Positions 34,727-44,259 are shown, counted from the first letter of the stretch. The stretch: DNA of 64,000 nucleotides from Mycobacterium sp. SMC-4 (GCF_025263265.1 NZ_CP079869.1:2108001-2172000), one strand, 5' to 3'. The notes: generated by a model not told the origin, from the letters alone. Numbers and translations: made by a program.

Positions 34727-35692
34727 ATGGCATCGGTGCTGTGGTTCCAGGGTGGCGCGTGTAGTGGCAACACGATGTCATTCCTCAACGCCGAAGAGCC
34801 CAACGTCGTCGACCTGATCGTCGACTTCGGACTCGACCTGCTCTGGCACCCCTCACTGGGGCTGGAACTCGGGCACAATGCGCAGAAGGTGTTCTGGGAC
34901 TGCGCCAACGGCGAACGACCGCTGGACATCTTCGTGTTCGAGGGCACCGTGATGGAGGCCTACGACGGCCGCGCCGACATGTTCGCCGACCGCCCGATGA
35001 AGGACTGGGTCACCGATCTGGCCGCGGCCGCGCAGATCGTCGTCGCCATCGGCGACTGCGCCTGCTGGGGTGGCATTCCCGCGATGGAGCCGAACCCGTC
35101 GGGATCGACCGGGCTGCAGTTCCACAAGCGTGAGAAGGGCGGGTATCTCGGCCCGGACTTCCGGTCCAAGATGGGACTGCCGGTCATCAACGTGCCGGGA
35201 TGTCCTGCGCACCCGGACTGGATCACCCAGATCCTGGTGGCGCTGGCCACCGGGCGCGCCGGTGACATCACACTCGACGACCTGCACCGCCCCGAGACGT
35301 TCTTCAAGACGTTCACCCAGACCGGCTGCACACGCGTGCAATTCTTCGAATACAAGCAGTCCACACTCTCGTTCGGCGAGGGCACCCGAACCGGTTGCCT
35401 GTTTTACGAATTCGGTTGTCGTGGTCCGATGACACACTCGCCGTGTAACCGGATCCTGTGGAACCGGCAGTCGTCGAAGACGCGGGCCGGAATGCCCTGC
35501 CTGGGCTGCACCGAGCCGGAGTTTCCGCATTTCGACCTGGCGCCCGGAACTTTGTTCAAGACACAGAAGGTCAGCGGCATGATCCCCAAGGAAGTGCCCG
35601 AGGGCACCGACCACCTGACCTACATGGGCCTGGCAGCAGCTGCGCGGATCGCGGCGCCGCAGTGGTCCAAAGAAGACATGTTCGTGGTCTAG
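34727..35692 (+). CDS. hucS: [NiFe]-hydrogenase small subunit HucS (group 2a)
   Basis: A 321-residue iron-sulfur subunit that passes electrons away from the NiFe site. It lacks a Tat signal and a C-terminal membrane helix, so it is cytosolic, as group 2a enzymes are. Cluster ligands: GGACSGNT (C12), GDCACWGG (C111, C113), NVPGCPAHP (C159), then TGCLFYEFGCRGP, SPCNRILWN and MPCLGC in the C-terminal half. At the proximal site the usual CxxC has only one Cys (C12); the preceding position is Gly, consistent with the all-[3Fe-4S] chain described for Huc. GAGAGGAG ribosome site precedes the ATG. Confidence 0.95.
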   Translation: MASVLWFQGGACSGNTMSFLNAEEPNVVDLIVDFGLDLLWHPSLGLELGHNAQKVFWDCANGERPLDIFVFEGTVMEAYDGRADMFADRPMKDWVTDLAAAAQIVVAIGDCACWGGIPAMEPNPSGSTGLQFHKREKGGYLGPDFRSKMGLPVINVPGCPAHPDWITQILVALATGRAGDITLDDLHRPETFFKTFTQTGCTRVQFFEYKQSTLSFGEGTRTGCLFYEFGCRGPMTHSPCNRILWNRQSSKTRAGMPCLGCTEPEFPHFDLAPGTLFKTQKVSGMIPKEVPEGTDHLTYMGLAAAARIAAPQWSKEDMFVV

Positions 35693-35713
35693 CGCAGGCA
35701 AGAAAGGACTTTC

Positions 35714-37324
35714 ATGACCTCACAACTCGATCTGTTCGTCAGTCCGCTGGGTCGGGTCGAAGGCGACCTCGACGTCCGGGTCACCATCGAAGACGGGGTC
35801 GTCACCTCGGCGTGGACCGAGGCGGCGATGTTCCGCGGTTTCGAGATCATCCTGCGCGGCAAGGACCCTCAGTCCGGGCTGGTGGTCTGCCCGCGGATCT
35901 GCGGCATCTGCGGGGGTAGCCATCTGTACAAGTCGGCCTACGCGCTGGACACGGCGTGGCGCACCCACATGCCGCACAACGCCACGCTGGTACGCAACAT
36001 CTGTCAGGCCTGCGAGACGCTGCAGTCGATCCCGCGGTACTTCTATGCGCTGTTCGCGATCGATCTGACGAACAAGAACTACGCCAAGTCCGCGCTCTAC
36101 GACGAAGCCGTCCGGCGTTTCGCCCCCTACGTGGGAACCAGTTACCAGCCCGGTGTGGTGCTCAGTGCCAAGCCGGTCGAGGTGTACGCCATCTACGGCG
36201 GGCAATGGCCTCACTCGAGTTTCATGGTGCCCGGAGGCGTCATGTGTGCGCCGACGCTGTCGGATGTCACCCGCTCGATCGCGATTCTGGAGCACTGGAA
36301 CGACGCGTGGTTGGAAGGGCAGTGGCTGGGCTGTTCGGTGGACCGTTGGCTGGAGAACAAGACCTGGAACGACGTGCTGGCCTGGGTCGACGAGAACGAG
36401 GCCCAGTACAACAGCGACTGCGGCTTTTTCATCCGCTACTGCCTCGATGTCGGGCTGGACAAGTACGGACAGGGCGTGGGCAATTATCTGGCCACCGGAA
36501 CGTATTTCGAGCCCTCGCTCTACGAGAACCCCACCATCGAGGGCCGCAACGCGGCGTTGATCGGACGGTCGGGAGTCTTCGCCGACGGGCGCTACTACGA
36601 ATTCGATCAGGCCAACGTCCGAGAGGACGTCACCCATTCCTTCTATCAGGGGGACCGCCCGCTGCACCCGTTCGACGGCGAGACCATCCCGATCGACCCG
36701 GAACTGGGACGCAAGCAGGGCAAGTACAGCTGGGCCAAGTCCCCGCGCTACGCCGTCGGCGATCTGGGCAACATTCCGCTGGAAGCGGGCCCGCTGGCGC
36801 GCCGGATGGCCGCCGCCGGCCCGAACGCTGCGGCACACCAGGACGACGATCCGCTGTTCGGTGACATCTACAACACCATCGGCCCGTCGGTGATGGTCCG
36901 CCAGCTCGCCCGTATGCACGAGGCACCGAAGTATTACAAGTGGGCGCGGCAGTGGCTGGATGCGCTGGAGCTCAAGGAGAGCTTCTACACCAAGCCCACT
37001 GAGTACGCCGAGGGCAAAGGGTTCGGCTCGACTGAGGCCGCCCGCGGCTCGCTGTCGGACTGGATCGTCATCGAGGACAGCAAGATCAAGAACTATCAGG
37101 TGGTCACCCCAACGGCGTGGAACATCGGGCCTCGGGACGGCTCTGAGGTGCTCGGCCCGATCGAGCGGGCCCTGGTCGGTTCTCCGATCGTCGATGCCGA
37201 AGACCCCGTGGAGCTGGGTCACGTCGCGCGCAGCTTCGACTCCTGCCTGGTGTGTACGGTGCACGCCTACGACGGCAAAACCGGCAGGGAGCTGAATCGG
37301 TTCGTCATCAACGGGATGGTGTGA
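35714..37324 (+). CDS. hucL: [NiFe]-hydrogenase large subunit HucL (group 2a)
   Basis: A 536-residue catalytic subunit. The N-terminal ligand motif is RICGICGG (C63, C66) and the C-terminal motif is DSCLVCTVH (C511, C514, H517). Maturation should remove the 19 residues after H517, starting AYDGKTG, once nickel is in. The protein carries the group 2a pattern and matches the atmospheric H2-oxidising Huc enzyme; the two subunits oxidise H2 at trace concentrations and feed the aerobic respiratory chain. A strong AGAAAGGA site lies 7 nt before ATG 35714, and it is 21 bp after hucS. Confidence 0.96.
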   Translation: MTSQLDLFVSPLGRVEGDLDVRVTIEDGVVTSAWTEAAMFRGFEIILRGKDPQSGLVVCPRICGICGGSHLYKSAYALDTAWRTHMPHNATLVRNICQACETLQSIPRYFYALFAIDLTNKNYAKSALYDEAVRRFAPYVGTSYQPGVVLSAKPVEVYAIYGGQWPHSSFMVPGGVMCAPTLSDVTRSIAILEHWNDAWLEGQWLGCSVDRWLENKTWNDVLAWVDENEAQYNSDCGFFIRYCLDVGLDKYGQGVGNYLATGTYFEPSLYENPTIEGRNAALIGRSGVFADGRYYEFDQANVREDVTHSFYQGDRPLHPFDGETIPIDPELGRKQGKYSWAKSPRYAVGDLGNIPLEAGPLARRMAAAGPNAAAHQDDDPLFGDIYNTIGPSVMVRQLARMHEAPKYYKWARQWLDALELKESFYTKPTEYAEGKGFGSTEAARGSLSDWIVIEDSKIKNYQVVTPTAWNIGPRDGSEVLGPIERALVGSPIVDAEDPVELGHVARSFDSCLVCTVHAYDGKTGRELNRFVINGMV

Positions 37325-37349
37325 GCTGGTCGAACTGAACGACGTCGAA

Positions 37350-38192
37350 GTGAACGCAGCCGAAGTGAACGCAGCCGACCCGGCGGCGCAGCTGGAGCCG
37401 CCGGGCTGCGAGGTGCTGGTGATCGGCTGCGGGAACCTGCTGCGCGGCGACGACGGGGTGGGCCCGGTGCTGGTCCGACATCTGTGGGAACGCGGGGTGC
37501 CGGGCGGCGCGAAGTTGGTCGACGGCGGCACCGCCGGGATGGATGTCGCGTTCCAGATGCGCGGCGCGCAGCGCGTGGTGATCGTCGACGCCGCGGCCAC
37601 CGGTTCGGCGCCGGGCACGACCTTCCGGGTGCCCGGTGAGGAATTCGCCGAGCTTCCGCCGCTGCAGGGGCTGCACACGCATTCGTTTCGTTGGGATCAT
37701 GCGATCGCGTTCGCACGCTGGGCGCTCGGGCAGGACTGCCCGACCGATATCACCGTGTTTTTGATCGAGGTCTCCGGTGTCGAGTTGGGCGCTGATCTCT
37801 CCGATCCGGTGGCCACCGCGATGGAGGAGGTGATCTCGGTGATCGAACGTGACTTCCTGGCACCACTGCGGCCCACCGCCGGCCGCGACGTGACCGTCGA
37901 ATTCACCGCCGATGGATATCTGCGCCTCGATGCCGACGTGGCGGCCGCCCGCTTTCCCTCCGATGCGGTCGCCGCGGTGCTGCGCGACGGGGTGTTCTGG
38001 TTGATCCCGCTGCGCGGCCCGCGCAGTGGCGGCCTGCTGCTCAAGCAGCGCAATCCTGCCGGTGACCGGTCTGTGCTGGTCGGCGAGCTGTTGAGGGAGG
38101 CCCCATTGCGCGGTGTGTATCGCGCATGCTGGGACGATGAACATAGCGCGCTACGCATCCAGGTTTCCGGGCTCCAGGAGCGGAAACCGTGA
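37350..38192 (+). CDS. HupD-type hydrogenase maturation endopeptidase with C-terminal extension
   Basis: A 280-residue protein. Residues about 20-165 are the M52 hydrogenase protease: VIGCGNLLRGDDGVGP (about 24-39, with the conserved GNxLxxDDGxG), VIVDAA (about 74-79) and LHTHSFRWDHA (about 109-119) supply nickel-sensing Asp/His residues. It should cut HucL after H517. The last 115 residues (after FLAPLRPTAGRD) are an extra domain not seen in simple HupD/HycI proteases (about 160 residues). The start is GTG at 37350 or at 37365, in a 15-bp tandem repeat (GAAGTGAACGCAGCC twice). It follows hucL by 25 bp. Confidence 0.88.
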   Translation: MNAAEVNAADPAAQLEPPGCEVLVIGCGNLLRGDDGVGPVLVRHLWERGVPGGAKLVDGGTAGMDVAFQMRGAQRVVIVDAAATGSAPGTTFRVPGEEFAELPPLQGLHTHSFRWDHAIAFARWALGQDCPTDITVFLIEVSGVELGADLSDPVATAMEEVISVIERDFLAPLRPTAGRDVTVEFTADGYLRLDADVAAARFPSDAVAAVLRDGVFWLIPLRGPRSGGLLLKQRNPAGDRSVLVGELLREAPLRGVYRACWDDEHSALRIQVSGLQERKP

Positions 38193-38443
38193 TCGCCATG
38201 TGTGAATGCCGGCAACCGTTTCCCCAGGGCAGGCCGCCGACCGTGGTGCGGGCCGAGAGCTCTGCCGACGAAGCGCGCGCCGTCGAGGCCGTGGTGGTGG
38301 CCGATCGTGGCCAGTGGGCTGTCGACATCGTCGTCGTCTTCGACGACGGGGTGATCCGCAAGCGGATCAACACCCACCGCACGCGGCGCCGGGCCGACCT
38401 GGCCGCTGATCTGATCAAGCGCGCCGCGGAGCGGGAACTGTAG
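38189..38443 (+). CDS. Small conserved protein of the huc operon
   Basis: An 84-residue protein with no domain I recognise. It contains CECRQPF near the N terminus and a core VVVADRGQWAVDIVVVFDDG followed by an Arg/Lys-rich helix ending RAAEREL. The start GTG overlaps the protease stop (GTGA); an ATG three codons later is possible. Its place between the protease and the TPR gene in a tightly coupled operon suggests a role in Huc assembly. Confidence 0.65.
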   Translation: MIAMCECRQPFPQGRPPTVVRAESSADEARAVEAVVVADRGQWAVDIVVVFDDGVIRKRINTHRTRRRADLAADLIKRAAEREL

Positions 38444-38463
38444 GTGAATCGCAGGGGAGGGCC

Positions 38464-39702
38464 GTGACCGATACCGCCGTCGAACCGACCGAGCGGGGTG
38501 CCACCGACCTGGTGACGCGCCCACAGCCGCTGGGAGTGTTCGGACTTCCCCTGGGATACCTGCTCATCCCGACAGGTCAGGACACCGACGCCGCGCGTGC
38601 CGCGCTGCTGACCGGATGCCTGCCCGACGTCTGGCCCGAGCGCATGGCCGCGCACCGGCACGCCTACGACGGCGAACGGGACGCGGCGCTGGCCGCGTTG
38701 GACGGCGGCGACGCGGTGTCGTGCTACAACCGCTTCGTTCTTGATCCCGACTCGACCGACCCTGACTCGGTGCGCGCGGGGCTGGGTGATCTCGGGGTGC
38801 TCGTCGACGTTGTGCTGTTCGCGCTCGGACGCAGCGACAGCGTGCCCGACGCCGTCGGCTTCGACGGCGAGGTTGCCGCCGCGGTACTGGCCGCCGCGGC
38901 ATCGGCGGCCGTGGCCGCCGACAGACCCACCGACGCCGTCGCGTTGCTCGACGCCGCCGCACAGGCCGCGACGCCGGTGAGCCGCCCGTTGGCGGGACTG
39001 CTGATCGGGGCGGCGGCCGGGCTCTGCCGCGACGCTGGCGACCCGTCCGCGCTGACCCGGCTGGAGCACGCGTTGTCACTGCTCGAGGGCGCCGACGGTC
39101 TGCGGGTCGCCCGCGCGGAATTGTATTTGACCGCAGCCGGCATGGTGCACGAGCAGGCCGCGCAGCGGCCAGAGATGATGCCTGCCGCCATCCCGCACTA
39201 CCACTCGGCGTTACAGCTGATCCGCCGCGAGGACGCGCCGCTGCTATGGGCCTCCGGCCATGCCGACCTGGCCACTGCGTACCTGACCATGCCGATGGTG
39301 GAAGCCTCGGGCCAGCTGCGGCTCGGGATCGCCGCGCAGTCGTTGCGGCAGGCGCTGACTGTGTTCACCCGCGACGAGCACCCGCAACGCTGGGCCAGCG
39401 TGCAACTCAACCTCGCAAACTCGTTGGTGTACAGCCCGTCCCGGCACCGGCAGGACAATCTCGTGGAGGCGGTTGAGATCTACGAAGCGGTGCTCGGTGC
39501 CCGTGATCGCGAGAACGACCCGCACGGCCGAGCCCGGGTGCTGGCCAACCAGGGCAATGTACTCGCCCACCTGGGAATGTTCGATCAGGCCAAGGCCAGG
39601 CTTTACGAGGCACGATTCCTGTTCGAGGAACTCGGTGACACCGACTCGGTGCGCTCCGTGCGCGGGGTGCTCGACGAGATCTCCCGGCAGACGGTGCGAT
39701 GA
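38464..39702 (+). CDS. TPR-like helical repeat protein of the huc operon
   Basis: A 412-residue protein made of helical repeats, most clearly in the C-terminal half (APLLWASGHADLATAYLTM, RWASVQLNLANSLVYSP, GRARVLANQGNVLAHLGMFDQAKARLYEARFLFEELGD), which have the A/G-L-Y pattern of tetratricopeptide repeats. It is rich in Ala and Asp, with no signal peptide or membrane segment, so it is a cytosolic protein-interaction factor. Given the operon, it may be an assembly chaperone for Huc or hold HucS/HucL during maturation. GTG start at 38464; the stop overlaps the hucE-like gene by 4 bp. Confidence 0.8.
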   Translation: MTDTAVEPTERGATDLVTRPQPLGVFGLPLGYLLIPTGQDTDAARAALLTGCLPDVWPERMAAHRHAYDGERDAALAALDGGDAVSCYNRFVLDPDSTDPDSVRAGLGDLGVLVDVVLFALGRSDSVPDAVGFDGEVAAAVLAAAASAAVAADRPTDAVALLDAAAQAATPVSRPLAGLLIGAAAGLCRDAGDPSALTRLEHALSLLEGADGLRVARAELYLTAAGMVHEQAAQRPEMMPAAIPHYHSALQLIRREDAPLLWASGHADLATAYLTMPMVEASGQLRLGIAAQSLRQALTVFTRDEHPQRWASVQLNLANSLVYSPSRHRQDNLVEAVEIYEAVLGARDRENDPHGRARVLANQGNVLAHLGMFDQAKARLYEARFLFEELGDTDSVRSVRGVLDEISRQTVR

Positions 39703-40550
39703 CGCTCGCCGACGACACCGATCTGGACGTGCTGGCGGGTCGTGTCGACGCCGCGGTCGCGGCGCTCTCGGAGCTCGATCCCGCGGCCCGGGCGGCCGCC
39801 GAGGAACTCAAGGCCGCACTGGAGGACATTCACCGGGCGGGGCTGGCGACGATCGTGTCCCGGATGCGCGCCGACGACGGTGCGCGTCCACTGTTGTTCG
39901 ACCTTGTCGACGATCCCGTGGTGCGGCTGCTGCTGACGCTGCACGGCATCATCCGGCCGGATCCGGCCACGCTGGCCGAGCGTGCCCTGGCCGCGGTGCG
40001 CCCCCAGCTGCACAGCCACGGTGGCGATGTGGCGCTCGTCCGCGTCGAGGACGGTGTCGCGTTCGTGAGTCTCGAGGGTGCCTGCAACGGCTGCTCGATG
40101 TCGTCGGTGACGCTGCGGGAGCTCGTTGAAACCGCACTGCAACAAGGTGTTCCAGGGCTGCGTGCGGTCGAGGTGGTGCCCACCGAACCGTCGCCGGCGT
40201 TGATCCCGGTGGAGGCGCTGCGGATACCGCCCCGGCCTGCTGACGACGGCTGGGTGAAGGTGGCGCGTGCCGGCGAGATCCCGGTCGACGACATCAGCGT
40301 GCCCGCCGAGGGCATCATCGTGGTCAACCTCGGTCAGCGGCTGTCGGCCTACCGCAACGAGTGCGCGCACGAGGCACTGCCGCTCGACGGGGCGATCATC
40401 GACGTGGCATCCGGGACGCTGACGTGCCCCTGGCATGCCTTCTGTTATGACGCGATGTCGGGTGAGTGCCTCTCAGTCCCCGGTGTGCAGCTCGAACAGC
40501 TACCGCTGCGCATCGACGACGGGGACGTCTGGGTCCGGGCCGGACGATGA
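39699..40550 (+). CDS. hucE: NifU-like/Rieske fusion iron-sulfur protein (HucE-like)
   Basis: A 283-residue two-domain Fe-S protein. Residues about 95-165 are a NifU C-terminal domain with GACNGCSMSS (C129, C132). Residues about 184-283 are a Rieske-type [2Fe-2S] domain with CAH (C222, H224) and CPWH (C243, H246). It has no membrane anchor. In M. smegmatis a similar operon protein, HucE, is proposed to help transfer electrons from Huc to the respiratory chain. The NifU part could deliver clusters to HucS or to its own Rieske domain; the two roles cannot be told apart from sequence. ATGA overlaps on both sides. Confidence 0.86.
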   Translation: MTLADDTDLDVLAGRVDAAVAALSELDPAARAAAEELKAALEDIHRAGLATIVSRMRADDGARPLLFDLVDDPVVRLLLTLHGIIRPDPATLAERALAAVRPQLHSHGGDVALVRVEDGVAFVSLEGACNGCSMSSVTLRELVETALQQGVPGLRAVEVVPTEPSPALIPVEALRIPPRPADDGWVKVARAGEIPVDDISVPAEGIIVVNLGQRLSAYRNECAHEALPLDGAIIDVASGTLTCPWHAFCYDAMSGECLSVPGVQLEQLPLRIDDGDVWVRAGR

Positions 40551-41740
40551 GCCGCTACACAGTGCGGCCCACCGGCGCCGGCCGCCCAGCGGGGCGTGCG
40601 CCGACCGGGCTGCTGGCCGGCGAACACAGCGGTGGATGGCACCCGCGGATCTGGCTCGGTGCGCCCGCGCCCGGTGGTCTGGCGCTGCCCCCGGCGACGC
40701 CGAGCAGGGCCTGGATGTATTCGCCCCGCGGGGTTTTCGTCGACGATGCGCACGTCGTCGTCGCCGACTCCGGCAACCATCGGGTGTTGATCTGGCATGG
40801 CATCCCCGGTGGGGATGAGCAGCCCGCCGATGTGGTGCTCGGTCAACCCGACGGACACACCGAGGGGCGCGCCGCTGCCGGCCGCGGACCCGAGCGCGGC
40901 ATGAACCTGCCGACCGGCGTCGCAATCGTGGATGGACGGTTGATCGTCGCTGACGCCTGGCATCATCGGATCCTGATCTGGGACGACGTCCCGCAGACCG
41001 ACGACGTCGCCCCCGATGTGGTGCTCGGCCAGCCCGACGCCGGCTCCGTCGAGCCGAACGCAGGCCGGCCATGCTCGGCGCAAACCTTCTTCTGGCCGTT
41101 CGGCGTCGCGGTGCTCGGCGACCGGTTCTGGGTCGCCGACACCGGCAACCGGCGGGTACTGGGCTGGGAGGGCGGTATTCCCGGCCCGGGTGAGCCCGCC
41201 GACATCGTGCTCGGCCAACCGTCGTCGAGCGCCCGCGAGGAGAACCGCGGTGAGGGTGTCGGACCGAGAAGTTTCCGCTGGCCGCATGCGATCGCCGGTA
41301 CAGCGGATCTGTTGCTGGTCGCCGACGCCGGCGATCACCGGGTGCTGGGCTGGTCACCGCAGCCCGCCGGCGACACTGCCGCGAATTCTGTTCTGGGGCA
41401 AAAGGATTTTGTCAGCGCGCAGGAATGGCCGTACGGTCCGCACACCGGGGACCGGTTCCGCTTTCCCTACGCGGTGGACCTCGACGGCGACACCCTGGTC
41501 ATCGCCGACACCGCCAACAACCGGATCCTGATCTGGGATGGGCTGCCGACCGATCCGTTCGGGGGCCGGTCGGCCGATCACGTACTGGCCCAACCTGATT
41601 TCGCCGCCAACGGTGAAAACCGGTGGGCCCTGGTCGGGCATGACACGCTGTGCTGGCCGTACGGGGTGAGCCTGCACCGCGACGTGCTGGCGGTTGCCGA
41701 TTCCGGCAACAACCGCGTGATGCTGTGGCGGCGGTCGTGA
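40547..41740 (+). CDS. NHL-repeat beta-propeller protein of the huc operon
   Basis: A 397-residue protein with about six NHL-type repeats. Each blade carries a variant of SPRGVFVDDAHVVVADSGNHRVLIWHG (first at about residues 57-83), repeated as ADAWHHRILIWDD, ADTGNRRVLGWEG, ADAGDHRVLGWSP, ADTANNRILIWDG and ADSGNNRVMLWRR. Between blades recurs DVVLGQP. It has no signal peptide, so it should be a cytosolic propeller that binds a protein or ligand. It is coupled to its neighbours by overlapping start/stop codons and so is probably produced with the hydrogenase. Its precise role is unknown. Confidence 0.85.
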   Translation: MSRYTVRPTGAGRPAGRAPTGLLAGEHSGGWHPRIWLGAPAPGGLALPPATPSRAWMYSPRGVFVDDAHVVVADSGNHRVLIWHGIPGGDEQPADVVLGQPDGHTEGRAAAGRGPERGMNLPTGVAIVDGRLIVADAWHHRILIWDDVPQTDDVAPDVVLGQPDAGSVEPNAGRPCSAQTFFWPFGVAVLGDRFWVADTGNRRVLGWEGGIPGPGEPADIVLGQPSSSAREENRGEGVGPRSFRWPHAIAGTADLLLVADAGDHRVLGWSPQPAGDTAANSVLGQKDFVSAQEWPYGPHTGDRFRFPYAVDLDGDTLVIADTANNRILIWDGLPTDPFGGRSADHVLAQPDFAANGENRWALVGHDTLCWPYGVSLHRDVLAVADSGNNRVMLWRRS

Positions 41741-42570
41741 GGCCGTGCATCATCCAGCCCGACGAGCAGATCGGCTTCCGGTGGACCACCACAGACGGTG
41801 TGCCGACCACACTGACCGAGCTCGTCGTCGATGACGACGAGCCCGAACGATTGGCCGCGACCCACCTGTCGGCGCTCGACGACGAGCTGATCGGCGCGGC
41901 GCGGCGGTTCGGTGAGTTTCTCGGCGGGGGAGCGCGGCCGGCAGCGCAGGACCGGGCGGACCTCGCCGAGCTCTACCGCAGTCTCGACGATGCCTGCCTC
42001 GACTACGCGCGGGCGGTCGATCATCTCGGTGCCGTGCCCGACGCCCGGGCCGGCAAGATCATCGGCACCTCGGTGCTGATGTCGATTCTGGCTCGTCAGG
42101 CGTTGGACATGCTGGGGCCGGTGCCGTTGGACGGTGCACTGGCAGAGCCGACGCCGGGGGTGGTCGGAGGGTACGGCGAGATGGTGCAGGCCGACCCCGC
42201 CCGCCCGTGGCGGGGCGGGCGCTGGGTGGTGCGCACAGAGTCGGGGGCGCGGCTGCCGCTCACGCTGTCGATGCTGCTGTTCGACAGCTCAGGCACCAAC
42301 AAGGATGCCGCGCGCACCGAGCATTGCGCGGCGATGCAGACCGTGGTTCGCGCGGCGGAGCACCCGGACGCGGACCCCTACGAGGTCGCGTGCGCGTTGG
42401 ACTGGTTGCTCTACGACTACCTGATGGCCCACCGCGACGGACCCGACAGCGCTGAAATCGTCTTCGCCACCGGCCGCGACGGCGACGCCGGCGTTGTGGT
42501 CACGGCCGCCGCGGCATCGGTTACCGCGCGGGCGACCTTCGACCCGGCCCTGGGGCTCAGGCCGGGGTGA
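41737..42570 (+). CDS. Unrecognised protein, last gene of the huc operon
   Basis: A 277-residue cytosolic protein starting GTG-AGG-CCG at 41737, in a GTGA overlap with the NHL gene. I do not recognise a domain. The N-terminal part has FRWTTTDGVPTTLTELVVDDDEPERLAATHL; the middle is helical (DLAELYRSLDDACLDYARAVDHLG); a segment RWVVRTESGARLPLTLSMLLFDSSGTNKDAARTEHC follows. The C terminus is Ala/Thr/Asp-rich. No metal-binding CxxC or nucleotide-binding loop is visible. Position in the operon suggests hydrogenase maturation or regulation. The final 14 bp overlap the convergent exported-protein gene. Confidence 0.7.
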   Translation: MRPCIIQPDEQIGFRWTTTDGVPTTLTELVVDDDEPERLAATHLSALDDELIGAARRFGEFLGGGARPAAQDRADLAELYRSLDDACLDYARAVDHLGAVPDARAGKIIGTSVLMSILARQALDMLGPVPLDGALAEPTPGVVGGYGEMVQADPARPWRGGRWVVRTESGARLPLTLSMLLFDSSGTNKDAARTEHCAAMQTVVRAAEHPDADPYEVACALDWLLYDYLMAHRDGPDSAEIVFATGRDGDAGVVVTAAAASVTARATFDPALGLRPG

Positions 42571-42928
42571 GCGTGACGTTGTGCAGGGCGATGGCGACGT
42601 CGGTCGGCAGGATGTCGACGAACGTCGGCGCGTCGCGCAGCGCGTCCCCGTTGCCGATGATGTTTCCTGGAGATGTTGGGGCGCAGGGAAAGTCCTGGCA
42701 TCGCAGCCAGAAACCCGGCGGGCTCTGATAGGGCTGCATGCTGGGTGACTGATCGACCCGGTAGCGGCCCGGCGGAATGAATGTCGTCGACCATCCCTCA
42801 CGTGGTTGGGTGGTGACGCCGAAGACACCGTTGCTGCCGTAGGCGGGCGCGGCGAAGGCCGGGGTTGCGAGGATGCATGCCGATGCTGCGGTGCCGACCG
42901 CGACGAGGACGGGAACGCCGACGAACAT
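42557..42928 (-). CDS. Small secreted protein
   Basis: A 123-residue exported protein. The signal peptide is residues 1-27 with a hydrophobic core (VLVAVGTAASACILAT) and a likely AFA-AP cleavage site. The mature part is about 96 residues with two cysteines (FWLRCQDFPCAP) that may form one disulfide. It resembles the numerous small mycobacterial exported proteins of unknown function (with the YRVDQSPSM/GFWLRCQD pattern). An inverted repeat (CGTAGC/GCTACG, 42937-42954) lies just upstream of its start. Confidence 0.72.
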   Translation of the reverse strand: MFVGVPVLVAVGTAASACILATPAFAAPAYGSNGVFGVTTQPREGWSTTFIPPGRYRVDQSPSMQPYQSPPGFWLRCQDFPCAPTSPGNIIGNGDALRDAPTFVDILPTDVAIALHNVTLTPA

Positions 42929-42936
42929 TTCTTCAG

Positions 42937-42954
42937 CGTAGCCGGGCCGCTACG
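42937..42954. promoter_or_regulatory. Inverted repeat upstream of the small secreted protein gene
   Basis: CGTAGC and GCTACG with a 6-bp CGGGCC spacer, 9 bp before the start codon on the minus strand; a possible operator or leader hairpin. Confidence 0.35.
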
Positions 42955-43045
42955 GTCCTTGGTCGACTTCGGGCAGCGGGCAAGCTGTCGATCGGCGCCG
43001 GCGCCACACCCATCCATCGAACATATGTGCGAGATGTCGACACGT

Positions 43046-44255
<1,210 letters not shown>

Positions 44256-44259
<4 letters not shown>

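Noticed and set aside
35720..37678. 652-codon minus-strand frame opposite hucL
   Set aside because: Composition matches a GC-skewed shadow; the plus-strand frame has all hydrogenase motifs.
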